DNA of 13,580 bases. Source: an uncultured Verrucomicrobiota bacterium (GTDB taxonomy: Bacteria; Verrucomicrobiota; Verrucomicrobiia; Chthoniobacterales; SZAS-18). Positions 1 through 6,937 of this stretch are shown here, in pieces. The notes beneath the pieces are model-generated. The model was not told where the DNA came from, made no database searches, and saw nothing but the letters and a program-made list of their open reading frames with translations. The stretch's first letter is position 1; each line of letters opens with the position of its first letter. A program made the translations under genes and the position numbers. The stretch is taken from positions 967-14,546 of the forward strand of contig CALMVM010000600.1 of the NCBI GenBank assembly GCA_937873255.1, given 5' to 3'.

Positions 1-2
1 AT

Positions 3-752
3 TGGATTCGCCGTTCGCTCGGGCGCGCGGACGTGGTGCCGTGCGATTCCACGGCGACGCGCGAGGACGTGGAACGGCTCGTGCGCCGGCCGGACGGTTC
101 GGCGGTCGATGCGCGGAAAGTGTTCATCGGCCAGAACGTCCCATACCGTCCCATCGACCCCGCGCAGGCCGACGCGAGGCTCGCGGGGTTGCCCGGGATC
201 GGGTCGGATGAGCCGTTCGTGCTCAACGTCGGCTCCAGCCTGCGGCGAAAGAACCGCGACGCCGTCCTGCGCATCTTCGCGCGGATCAAGGACCGCTGGC
301 CCGCCGGAAAACTCGTTTTCGCCGGTGAAGCGCTGCCGGCCGAACTGCGCGAACTCTCCGTGAGCCGCGGTGCCGCCGCGCGCGTGGTCGAGGTCGTCAA
401 GCCCGACGACGCCGTGCTCGAAGCCCTCTACAACCGCGCGCGTGCGCTGTTGTTTCCCTCGCGCTTCGAGGGATTCGGCTGGCCGGTGATCGAAGCGCAG
501 GCGTGCGGGTGCCCGGTGTTGTGCAGTGACGCGGGTTCTCTCGGAGAGGTCGCGGGCGACGGGGCGTTCGTGCGGCCGGCGGTGGACGAGGAGGCGTTCG
601 CGGAGGGACTCGCGCGCGTCGTGGCGGACGACGCGGCCCGCGCGCGCTGGGCGGAGGTCGGTTTCTGCAACGCCGCGCGCTTCACCGCCGACGCGATGCT
701 CGACCAATACGAGCGGCTCTACGATGAATTGGGGGCGTTGCCGCCGCGATGA
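3..752 (+). CDS. Glycosyltransferase family 4 (GT-B fold), 5' end outside window
   Basis: This is the C-terminal 249 residues of a retaining GT4 glycosyltransferase, which would move a sugar from a nucleotide-sugar donor to the growing lipid-linked repeat unit at the cytoplasmic face of the inner membrane. The frame is open to the left edge and the first visible residues (WIRRSLGRADVVPCDS) read as the end of the N-terminal domain, so the ATG/GTG-like codon at 33 is internal. The donor-binding half is plain: NVGSSLRRKNRD opens the C-terminal Rossmann domain, and RFEGFGWPVIEAQACG carries the E-x7-E motif typical of GT4 enzymes, followed by a GCPV loop. The stop codon overlaps the next start (ATGA). 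Sugar and linkage cannot be told. I am sure of the family and not of the substrate. Confidence 0.9.
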   Translation, partial: WIRRSLGRADVVPCDSTATREDVERLVRRPDGSAVDARKVFIGQNVPYRPIDPAQADARLAGLPGIGSDEPFVLNVGSSLRRKNRDAVLRIFARIKDRWPAGKLVFAGEALPAELRELSVSRGAAARVVEVVKPDDAVLEALYNRARALLFPSRFEGFGWPVIEAQACGCPVLCSDAGSLGEVAGDGAFVRPAVDEEAFAEGLARVVADDAARARWAEVGFCNAARFTADAMLDQYERLYDELGALPPR

Positions 753-1417
753 AAAAACTCTTCCTGCTCCTGTCGATTTTCCTGCCGTGGATGCTGCGGC
801 GCGCGGTGCTCTGCCGCTTGTGTGGATTCGACATCCATCCGACCGCGCGCATCGGGCTTTCGTGGGTGTTGCCGGGCCGCCTGAAGATGGAAGCGCACTC
901 GCGCATCGGGCATCTGACCGTGTGCAAGAATCTCGGGTTCGTCCATCTCGGCGAACACAGCAGCGTCGGCAATCTTTGCTGGATCACGGGGTTCCCGCCG
1001 GGGCCGTCGAGGCATTTCGCGCACCAACCCGAACGACGTCCCGAACTGATCGTCGGCGCGCACTCGGCGATCACGCATCGCCACCTCATCGACTGCACGG
1101 CGACGGTGAGCATCGGGCCGTTCACGACGTTCGCCGGCTTCCAGTCGCAAATCCTGACCCACAGCATCGACCTCGCCGCCAGCCGGCAATCGTCCGCGCC
1201 GGTGAGCATCGGCGCATATTGCTTCGTCGGAACGAACTGCGTGCTGCTCGGCGGCGCGGCGCTGCCGGATCGCAGCGTGCTCGGCGCGAAGTCGCTGCTC
1301 AACAAGGCGTTCACCGAAACCCACCAACTCTACGGCGGCGTCCCCGCGCGCGCGCTCCAGCCGATCCCGGCGGTGGAGACGGCGTACTTTCACCGGACGG
1401 AAGGGAGCGTCGTGTGA
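749..1417 (+). CDS. Left-handed beta-helix (hexapeptide repeat) acyltransferase
   Basis: The gene encodes 222 residues, probably an acetyl-CoA-dependent O-acetyltransferase that decorates the polysaccharide or its precursor. After a short hydrophobic start (KLFLLLSIFLPW) come hexapeptide turns of the left-handed beta-helix: IHPTARIG, IGHLTVCKN, VSIGPFTTFAG, VSIGAYCFVGTN and the last coils before GVPARAL. The segment QILTHSIDL holds a histidine where trimeric acetyltransferases of this fold place the catalytic base; that role is inferred by position. The ending YGGVPARAL matches the usual GxPAK/R signature of this superfamily. The ATG overlaps the upstream stop by 4 bp and the TGA overlaps the GTG of the next gene, so it sits in a coupled operon between glycosyltransferases. 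It is a different branch from the WcaF-like gene further on. A serine acetyltransferase role is unlikely in this context. Confidence 0.85.
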   Translation: MKKLFLLLSIFLPWMLRRAVLCRLCGFDIHPTARIGLSWVLPGRLKMEAHSRIGHLTVCKNLGFVHLGEHSSVGNLCWITGFPPGPSRHFAHQPERRPELIVGAHSAITHRHLIDCTATVSIGPFTTFAGFQSQILTHSIDLAASRQSSAPVSIGAYCFVGTNCVLLGGAALPDRSVLGAKSLLNKAFTETHQLYGGVPARALQPIPAVETAYFHRTEGSVV

Positions 1418-2592
1418 GAATTTTGCACGTCGCCTCGTCGCTCGACCCGCGCGGGGGTGGGGTGGCCGAGGCCGTCCGGCAGATGGGCGCGGCGCTCGTG
1501 CGCGCGGGGCACACGACGGAGGTCGTGACCGTCGATGCGCCCGGCGCGGCGTGGTCCGCAAATCTGCCGTTCCCAGTCCACGCGCTCGGGCCTTCGCGCG
1601 GGAGCTACCAATACGCACGCGGGTTGGAGGATTTCCTGCGCGCGCGGCGGGCGGATTTCGATTGCCTCGTCACGCATGGATTGTGGCAACACCACGGATT
1701 CGCCGCGTGGCGCGCGTGGCCGAAGGAAACGCGTTTTGCCTTCTCTCACGGGATGCTCGATCCGTGGTTCAAACGGACATACCCCAAAAAGCATCTCAAG
1801 AAATGGCTCTACTGGCCGTGGGCCGAATACCGCATCCTGCGTGGTGCGAAAGCGGTGTTTTTCACCTGCGAGGAGGAACGAAGGCTGGCGCGCAAGTCCT
1901 TCTGGCTCTACCGCGCGAACGAGGCCGTCAATCCACTCGGCATCGAGGAACCACCCGATGAGGCGGAACGGCAAAAAGAGATTTTTCTGGAGAAGTTTCC
2001 CGAATTGCGCGGCCGGCGACTGATCCTATTTCTGGGTCGCCTCGTGGTGAAAAAAGGCGTGGCGGACCTTCTCGTCACGCAGGCGGAATTCTACCGGCGG
2101 GGAGGGTGGCCTCAGGATGTGAAACTGGTCATGGCGGGACCGGAAGACGAGGCGAACCCGGAGTTTCTGCGCAAGCTGCGCGGCAGCGCCGACGGGAAGG
2201 AAATTCACTGGCCCGGCATGCTTTCGGGCGATTTGAAATGGGGGGCGCTGCATGCGGTGGAAGCATTCATCCTGCCCTCACATCAGGAAAATTTCGGGAT
2301 CGCCGTCGTCGAGGCGTTGGCCTGCGGCAAACCCGTGTTGATTTCCAACAAGGTTAACATCTGGCGCGAGATCATCGAAGACGACGCGGGACTCGTCGCC
2401 GACGATACCCCGGACGGCACGGCGGATTTATTCGCACGCTGGTTCGCGCTTTCCGCCGACGAACGCACCGCGATGGGCCGCCGCGCGCGGGCGTCGTTTG
2501 AAAAACGCTACCAGATCGACCGCGCCGCCGCCGCGCTCGTCGAGCAACTGCGCGGCTTAGGCGTCCGCGACGAGATGGTTTCCGCTTCCTGA
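1414..2592 (+). CDS. Glycosyltransferase family 4
   Basis: The gene encodes a 392-residue GT4 (GT-B) enzyme, full length for the family. I start it at GTG 1414, where GTGA overlaps the previous stop, because translation from there gives the classic N-terminus MRILHVASSLDPRGGG (first beta strand plus glycine-rich loop). The longer open frame back to 526 reads as nonsense over genuine upstream genes. The linker is followed by LILFLGRLVVKKGVADLL near residue 205 (start of the donor-binding domain), and HQENFGIAVVEALACGKPV carries the E-x7-E pair at E292 and E300. A basic, aromatic stretch (KRTYPKKHLKKWLYWPW, about residues 125-142) could touch the membrane, as in other lipid-linked sugar transferases; this is inference. 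It should add one sugar of the repeat unit. Donor and acceptor are unknown. Confidence 0.9.
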   Translation: MRILHVASSLDPRGGGVAEAVRQMGAALVRAGHTTEVVTVDAPGAAWSANLPFPVHALGPSRGSYQYARGLEDFLRARRADFDCLVTHGLWQHHGFAAWRAWPKETRFAFSHGMLDPWFKRTYPKKHLKKWLYWPWAEYRILRGAKAVFFTCEEERRLARKSFWLYRANEAVNPLGIEEPPDEAERQKEIFLEKFPELRGRRLILFLGRLVVKKGVADLLVTQAEFYRRGGWPQDVKLVMAGPEDEANPEFLRKLRGSADGKEIHWPGMLSGDLKWGALHAVEAFILPSHQENFGIAVVEALACGKPVLISNKVNIWREIIEDDAGLVADDTPDGTADLFARWFALSADERTAMGRRARASFEKRYQIDRAAAALVEQLRGLGVRDEMVSAS

Positions 2593-2599
2593 ACTCACC

Positions 2600-3772
2600 A
2601 TGCGCATCACCATCGTCCAGGGAGCGTTCCTGCCCGTGCCGCCGCTGCTCGGCGGGGGGGTGGAGAAAATGTGGTTCGGCCTCGCGCCGGAGTTCGCTCG
2701 TGCGGGACACGAGGTCACGTACGTTTCGCGCCGTTACGAATCCCTGCCCGACACGGAAATCCGCGACGGCGTGCGCCACGTCCGGGTCGCCGGATTCGAC
2801 GCGCCGCGCAATAAACTCCTCTACCGCGCGTGCGATTTCCTCTACGCGTGGCGTGCGCGTCGGGCGTTGCCGGCTGCGGACATCGTCATTACGAACACGA
2901 TCTTCCTGCCCGTGGTGATCCGCGACCCGCGTGTGGGCAAGTTGTGTGTTCATGTCGCGCGTTTTCCGAAGGGCCAGATGCGGCTCTACCGCCACGCCGA
3001 CCGGTTGCAAACTGTCTCCCGGGCCGTCGAACAGGCCATCGCCGCCGAGTTGCCCGCCGTCGCCGGGAAGATCAAGGTGATTCCACCCTATCTCAGCGCG
3101 AACCCGCCGCAACTCTCGTCCGAGGAACTCGACGCCCCGCGCGAACCGTGGGTGCTCTACCTCGGCCGCGTGCATCCCGAGAAGGGGCTCGATCTGTTGA
3201 TGCGGGCGTTCGGCGATTTCATTGCAAAGACGCCGGAAACCGCGTGGCGGTTGAAGATCATCGGCCCCGTGGCCGCGAAGATGGGCGGGGGCGGTGACGA
3301 GTACAAAGGCAAGCTGGATGTGATCAGCGCGCCGTTCCGGGAACGCGTGGATTGGATGGGTTTCGTCACCGACGAGGAACTCAACGCCACCTGCCGACGT
3401 TCCTCGGTGTTCGTCTATCCGTCGCTGGCGGAGAAGGGTGAATCCTTCGGACTCGCGCCGTTGGAAGCGATGGCGCAGGGGTGCCCCGCGATTGTATCGG
3501 ACCTGGCGTGCTTCGGGGATTTCCTGGAGGACGGGCGAACGGGGCTCGTGTTCGACCACCGCGCGGCGGACCCGGCGGGGGCGTTGAGCACGCAACTGCT
3601 AGGGTTGGCGCGCGACCCGGAGTTGCACCGGCAACTGGCGCGCGCCGGGTACGCGAAGGCGCGGGAATTTACCCGCGAGCGGATCGCGCGGATGTATCTG
3701 GAGGATTTCGAGACGTTGCTGCGGATGCCCTCCAAACCGACCGGTAGGGACCGCTCTCCGAGCGGTCCGTAA
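2600..3772 (+). CDS. Glycosyltransferase family 4 with repeat-derived C-terminal tail
   Basis: This 390-residue GT4 enzyme begins MRITIVQGAFLPVPP followed by the GGGVEKMW loop of the N-terminal domain. WVLYLGRVHPEKGLDLL (about residues 183-199) starts the donor-binding domain, and EKGESFGLAPLEAMAQGCP holds the E-x7-E motif at E281 and E289. The ATG lies 7 bp after the previous stop with no clear Shine-Dalgarno sequence. The tail is odd: residues 378-390 (SKPTGRDRSPSGP) and the TAA stop are encoded by the left arm of the inverted repeat at 3731-3771. The natural C-terminus was probably replaced or extended by that insertion. The core fold ends before it (EDFETLL), so the enzyme is likely still active. 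It shares the operon role of adding one sugar to the repeat unit, with unknown substrates. Confidence 0.9.
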   Translation: MRITIVQGAFLPVPPLLGGGVEKMWFGLAPEFARAGHEVTYVSRRYESLPDTEIRDGVRHVRVAGFDAPRNKLLYRACDFLYAWRARRALPAADIVITNTIFLPVVIRDPRVGKLCVHVARFPKGQMRLYRHADRLQTVSRAVEQAIAAELPAVAGKIKVIPPYLSANPPQLSSEELDAPREPWVLYLGRVHPEKGLDLLMRAFGDFIAKTPETAWRLKIIGPVAAKMGGGGDEYKGKLDVISAPFRERVDWMGFVTDEELNATCRRSSVFVYPSLAEKGESFGLAPLEAMAQGCPAIVSDLACFGDFLEDGRTGLVFDHRAADPAGALSTQLLGLARDPELHRQLARAGYAKAREFTRERIARMYLEDFETLLRMPSKPTGRDRSPSGP

Positions 3773-3859
3773 TTTGGCTTGGATGGTCTTCGTGCACGAC
3801 GCGCATCGCCGGGAAATCTACGGACCGCTCGGAGAGCGGTCCCTACCAGTCGGTTTGGA
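3731..3859. repeat. REPIN: two inverted GTAG-headed palindromes
   Basis: Two 41-bp arms (3731-3771 and 3819-3859) are reverse complements with one mismatch and are separated by 47 bp. Each arm contains a GTAG tetranucleotide (3744-3747; complement CTAC 3843-3846) followed at once by a perfect 9-bp hairpin with a 3-base TCC loop: GGACCGCTC at 3748-3756 pairs with GAGCGGTCC at 3760-3768, and the mirror copy is at 3822-3842. GTAG plus a palindrome, in head-to-head pairs, is the layout of REP/REPIN elements moved by RAYT (TnpA-REP, IS200/IS605-related) transposases. No transposase is in the window, so family membership is inferred. The left arm runs into the 3' end of the upstream glycosyltransferase. 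The structure could also block or attenuate read-through to the downstream gene. Confidence 0.85.
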
Positions 3860-3935
3860 TGCGCCTGCGGCGCGTGCGTCGTGCGAGGATTATCCGCTGG
3901 GCCGAAATCCTTCTTTCTGCTTTGATGTTCCCGTC

Positions 3936-4502
3936 ATGTCCGCCCCGCTCCACACCCACGCGCAGGCCACGCAATTCGCCTCGCCGTGGACGTTTGGCCA
4001 GCGCGTGCGCGCGCTCGCCTGGGAATACGTCTGGGCCACGCTCTGCGCGTGGACGCCGAAGCCGGCCAACCCGTGGCGGTTGTTTGTGTTGCGGGCATTT
4101 GGCGCGACGCTCCACGGCAAGCCTTTCGTCCACCAGCGTGCGCGCGTGCAGATTCCCTGGAACCTGACGATGCACGACCGCGCCGCGCTCGGCGACGGGG
4201 CCAACGCCTATTCGCTCGGGCCGGTCGAGATCGGCGCGCGCGCCACCGTCGCGCAGGAAGCGTATCTCTGCGCGGGCACGCACGATTTTTCCTCCGCCGC
4301 GCTGCCTCTCCAGACCGCGCCGGTACGCGTGGGCGAGGGTGCCTTTATCGGCGCGCGGGCGTTTCTCATGCCGGGGGTGACGGTCGGCGCGCGGAGCGTG
4401 GTCGGCGCGATGTCCGTGGTCACGCGTGACGTGCCGCCGGACGTGTTCGCCGCCGGCAATCCCTGCAAGGTGCTCCGCCCCCGGCCGCCCGCCTCGTCAT
4501 GA
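3936..4502 (+). CDS. wcaF: WcaF-like polysaccharide acetyltransferase
   Basis: The product is 188 residues, the usual length of the colanic acid acetyltransferase WcaF family, and should O-acetylate a sugar of the repeat unit using acetyl-CoA. Family signatures appear in order: PANPWRLFVLRAFGA near residues 45-59, RVQIPWNLTMHDRAALGDG, then YSLGPVEIGARATVAQ, the segment YLCAGTHDF with the expected catalytic histidine, and closing hexapeptide coils GEGAFIGARAFLMPGVTVG, ending AAGNPCKVL. I use ATG 3936. The frame is open back to a TTG at 3774, but that stretch runs through the repeat element and has no family match. The gene follows a 163-bp gap containing the REPIN and overlaps the next start by ATGA at 4499. 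The symbol marks the family; the sugar modified is unknown. Confidence 0.85.
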   Translation: MSAPLHTHAQATQFASPWTFGQRVRALAWEYVWATLCAWTPKPANPWRLFVLRAFGATLHGKPFVHQRARVQIPWNLTMHDRAALGDGANAYSLGPVEIGARATVAQEAYLCAGTHDFSSAALPLQTAPVRVGEGAFIGARAFLMPGVTVGARSVVGAMSVVTRDVPPDVFAAGNPCKVLRPRPPASS

Positions 4503-5374
4503 ACGACAAAATCCCTGTCTCGATCCTCGTGCCCATCAAAAACGAGGCTGTCAACCTCGAACGCTGCCTGCGTTCGGTCGCGTGGGCCGACGAGGTGTTC
4601 GTGGTCGATTCGCAGAGCACCGACGGTTCCGTCGCACTCGCCGAGAGCCTCGGCGCGCGCGTCGTGCAGTTCGCCTTCAACGGCACTTGGCCCAAGAAGA
4701 AAAACTGGTCGCTCGAAAACCTGCCGTTCACCCACGAATGGGTCTTCATCCTCGACGCCGACGAGGTGTTGCCGCCGGGAACGGAGGAGGAATTCCGCGC
4801 GGTCGTCAACGGCGCGGGACCGGACCCGGGGGCGGACGGGTATTGGATCAACCGGCGGTTCATGTTCATGGGCCGCTGGCTCCGGCACGCGTATTACCCG
4901 AACTGGAATCTGCGCCTGTTCCGCCACCGGCTCGGGCGTTACGAAAAGCTGACCGACGCCGACACCAAGAGCGGCGACAACGAGGTCCACGAGCACGTCA
5001 TCGTGCAGGGGAAGACGGGCCACCTGAAAAGCGAGATGGATCACTATGCATTCCCGTCGGTGGAGACGTTCGTGGAAAAGCACAACCGGTATTCCAACTG
5101 GGAGGCGCGCGTGGCGTTGGACCGTTATCTGCAAGCGAGTCGGCCCGGTCTGCAAAGCGAACGCGTCGGCGCGCGGCGGCGGCTCAAACAGCTTGCCGCC
5201 CGCCTGCCGTTCCGGCCCCTGCTGCGCTTCCTGTACGTGTACGTGTGGCAGCGGGCATTCCTCGACGGCAGGGAAGGGTATTATTTCGCGCGGCTGCACG
5301 GGTTCTACGAATTCCTGTCGGTGGCGAAAACGTTCGAGATGAAAAAGCAGGCGCGGAGGCCGCTGTCGTCGTGA
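4499..5374 (+). CDS. Glycosyltransferase family 2, WaaE/KdtX-like
   Basis: The 291-residue GT-A enzyme opens with VSILVPIKNEAVNLERCL and the nucleotide-binding VVDSQSTDGS segment. The metal-binding motif is D86-A-D88-E in FILDADEVLPPG. This arrangement, together with TWPKKKNWSLENL between them, matches the WaaE/KdtX/LgtF type of GT2 proteins that add glucose-like residues to lipopolysaccharide core or exopolysaccharide. The central part carries NEVHEHVIVQG, and the C-terminus is rich in aromatic residues (RPLLRFLYVYVWQ and GYYFARLHGFYEF), as in relatives that lie against the membrane. Its ATG overlaps the stop of the WcaF-like gene and its own TGA overlaps GTG 5371. It should build the repeat unit together with its GT4 neighbours. 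The donor sugar is not predictable. Confidence 0.9.
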   Translation: MNDKIPVSILVPIKNEAVNLERCLRSVAWADEVFVVDSQSTDGSVALAESLGARVVQFAFNGTWPKKKNWSLENLPFTHEWVFILDADEVLPPGTEEEFRAVVNGAGPDPGADGYWINRRFMFMGRWLRHAYYPNWNLRLFRHRLGRYEKLTDADTKSGDNEVHEHVIVQGKTGHLKSEMDHYAFPSVETFVEKHNRYSNWEARVALDRYLQASRPGLQSERVGARRRLKQLAARLPFRPLLRFLYVYVWQRAFLDGREGYYFARLHGFYEFLSVAKTFEMKKQARRPLSS

Positions 5375-6606
5375 GGATTCTCGTCTGGGGAATTAACTAC
5401 GCGCCGGAAGTCACCGGCATCGCGCCTTGCAACGTCGCGCTGTGCGAAGGGCTGCGCGCGGCCGGCCACGACGCGCGGATGCTGACGACGTTCGCGTATT
5501 ATCCCGCCTGGAAAAAGGCGTCGGAGGATCGCGGGCGGCTGTATCGAACCGATGTGATGAACGGCGTGCCCGTGCACCGCTGCTGGCACTACGTACCCGC
5601 GCGTGTATCGGCGCTCAAGCGCATCGTCCACGAGGGGACGTTCGTGCTGGCCTCCTTCGTGCGCGCGCTGGCGCTGGGGCGGTTCGACGCGGTGGTGGTG
5701 GTGTCGCCACCGCTGCTGTTGGGCGCGGCGGCTTGGATGCTGGGCAAGATCAAGCGCGCGCCGTTCGTGTTCCACGTGCAGGATTTGCAGCCGGACGCGG
5801 CGGTGGGACTGGGGATGCTCAAGCCGAACGCGTTCACGCGGGCGTTGTACCGTCTGGAGGCGTTGGCGTACAAGAGGGCGGCGCGGGTGTCGGGGATCAG
5901 CCAGGGGATGCTGCGGGCGTTCGCGGCGAAGGGCGTGCCGGCGGAAAAGCGCGTGTATTTTCCCAACGGCGTGCGGGCGGCGCGCGAAGAAAAACCGGCG
6001 GCCGTCGGACGATGGAGGGCGCGGCACGGGTTCGCGGCGGATGATTTCCTGGCGGTGTACTCGGGGAACCTGGGCATCAAGCAGGGACTGGACATCCTGC
6101 CCGAGGCGGGGAGGCGTCTGGCGGCGGATTCGCGCGTGCGGATCGTGGTCTGCGGGCAGGGCGCGGCGGGCGAACGGCTGCGGGCGGAGGCGGCGCGCGA
6201 CCCACGGCCGGGTCTGACGCTGCTGCCGTTGCAGGACGCCGAGGCATACCGCGAGATGATGGCCGACACGGACCTGTGCCTCATCGCGCAGCAGGCCGGC
6301 ACGGGGCAGTATTTTTTCCCGAGCAAACTGCTCAGCGCGCTGGCATTCGCGCGGCCGGTGCTCGCCGTCGCCGACGCCGACAGCGAACTGGCGCTGGCGC
6401 TGGACGAGGGCGGCTTCGGTTGGCGGACCGTGCCCGGCCGGCCGGACGAACTCGCCGCCGCCCTGGAACGCGCGTCGGCCGCAGATGCGCAGGAAATGCG
6501 GGAAAAAGGGGAGGCGGGCCGGCGGTACGTCGGGCGATTCCAGTGGCAGGTAGTGCTAGTCGAGTTCGAGCGGGGACTGGAGAAGATGGCGACTCCCGAC
6601 CGTTGA
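5371..6606 (+). CDS. wcaI: WcaI-like glycosyltransferase family 4
   Basis: The gene encodes 411 residues, matching the length of colanic acid glycosyltransferase WcaI and the related WbuB. I choose GTG 5371, which overlaps the preceding stop as GTGA and gives MRILVWGINYAPEVTGIAP, the hallmark WcaI start; the open frame back to 4426 is a shadow of upstream genes. Family landmarks follow: TTFAYYPAWKKASEDRG, LKRIVHEGTFVLASF, the helix-loop FHVQDLQPDAAVGLGML, then FLAVYSGNLGIKQGLDIL and the phosphate-contact region QYFFPSKLLSALAFARPVL. Relatives transfer fucose or acetamido-sugars, but the specific sugar is uncertain here. It is the last gene of the contiguous first operon and is followed by a 199-bp gap with weak terminator-like hairpins. 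The symbol reflects the family, not proof of colanic acid synthesis. Confidence 0.85.
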   Translation: MRILVWGINYAPEVTGIAPCNVALCEGLRAAGHDARMLTTFAYYPAWKKASEDRGRLYRTDVMNGVPVHRCWHYVPARVSALKRIVHEGTFVLASFVRALALGRFDAVVVVSPPLLLGAAAWMLGKIKRAPFVFHVQDLQPDAAVGLGMLKPNAFTRALYRLEALAYKRAARVSGISQGMLRAFAAKGVPAEKRVYFPNGVRAAREEKPAAVGRWRARHGFAADDFLAVYSGNLGIKQGLDILPEAGRRLAADSRVRIVVCGQGAAGERLRAEAARDPRPGLTLLPLQDAEAYREMMADTDLCLIAQQAGTGQYFFPSKLLSALAFARPVLAVADADSELALALDEGGFGWRTVPGRPDELAAALERASAADAQEMREKGEAGRRYVGRFQWQVVLVEFERGLEKMATPDR

Positions 6607-6805
6607 AAGCTTTGCCCAAGCCTCCGATCCCAATTTCGCGCCGGGGACTCCGGCGAAGCGCCTCCCAAAAATTCCTTGCCACGCCAAGGATTTTACCTTA
6701 ACCAACCGCCTTGTTGAAACGATCTATGACGGTCCCGCGCGGTTCCGCAGTCGAGATTTGTTCTCTTCGCGCGCGGGGGGTTTTCCTGCGTATCGTCCGA
6801 CTACA
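6607..6805. other. Intergenic spacer between two transcription blocks
   Basis: The 199 bp after the WcaI-like gene encode nothing I can support on either strand. It has two small hairpins near its start (6639-6655 and 6673-6690). The base composition is visibly less GC-rich than the operon, for example around 6660-6720. I see no convincing sigma-70 pair. TACAAT at 6803-6808 resembles a -10 box, but it overlaps the ATG at 6806 and has no matching -35 box. Confidence 0.5.
6673..6694 (+). terminator. Possible weak intrinsic terminator
   Basis: TCCTTG (6673-6678) pairs with CAAGGA (6685-6690) around a 6-base loop and is followed directly by TTTT (6691-6694). A GC-richer hairpin without a T tract lies just upstream: CGCCGG at 6639-6644 pairs with CCGGCG at 6650-6655. 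The position, 67 bp after the stop of the WcaI-like gene, suits an operon end. The stem is short, so the call is weak. Confidence 0.3.
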
Positions 6806-6937
6806 ATGAAACGGTTATGGATCGAGCTGAAAAACCTGCTCGGGAACGCATTGGAGCCGAAACATCTTCCGCTGACCATCCTGGCTGTGCTCAGTCTGAT
6901 CTCGCTGCTCTCGCGGGTGATCCTGATGCTGCGATGA
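6806..6937 (+). CDS. Small 43-aa hydrophobic protein, coupled to the GT-C gene
   Basis: I do not recognise this small gene. It encodes 43 residues: a basic, amphipathic start (MKRLWIELKNLLGN), a short polar turn (ALEPKH), then a single hydrophobic span of about 20 residues (LPLTILAVLSLISLLSRVIL) and a final Arg. That is the shape of a single-pass membrane peptide. Its TGA overlaps the ATG of the membrane glycosyltransferase at 6934 as ATGA, the same coupling used between genuine genes elsewhere in the operon, which argues that it is translated. No Shine-Dalgarno sequence is clear. It might be a small partner of the GT-C enzyme or a translational leader. It could also be chance, since the frame is short. 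Confidence 0.5.
   Translation: MKRLWIELKNLLGNALEPKHLPLTILAVLSLISLLSRVILMLR

Noticed and set aside
526..1413. Apparent N-terminal extension giving a 688-residue plus-strand protein to 2592
   Set aside because: The extra residues are arginine-rich nonsense in the wrong frame over two real genes. The true start is GTG 1414, where a typical GT4 N-terminus begins.
2372..3595. 407-codon minus-strand frame opposite a GT4 gene
   Set aside because: Composition is Arg/His/Pro-rich without any domain, as expected for the complement of a GC-rich gene, and the plus-strand gene has clear motifs.
3731..3859. Inverted repeat read as an intrinsic terminator or as insertion-sequence ends
   Set aside because: There is no T tract after either hairpin and no transposase between the arms. 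The GTAG-plus-palindrome layout fits REP elements better.
3774..3935. TTG-started extension of the WcaF-like gene
   Set aside because: It is translated through the REPIN and has no resemblance to the family N-terminus. ATG 3936 gives the expected length.
4208..5299. 363-codon minus-strand frame
   Set aside because: It is a shadow of the acetyltransferase and GT2 genes and has no motif of its own.
4426..5370. Apparent extension giving a 726-residue plus-strand protein to 6606
   Set aside because: It runs antiparallel in sense to nothing and lies out of frame over the WcaF-like and GT2 genes. The WcaI-type N-terminus starts cleanly at GTG 5371.
5589..6668. 359-codon minus-strand frame
   Set aside because: It is a Ser/Arg/Ala-rich shadow of the WcaI-like gene.
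6803..6808. TACAAT as a -10 promoter box
   Set aside because: It overlaps the mini-gene start codon and no suitable -35 box lies 16-18 bp upstream.
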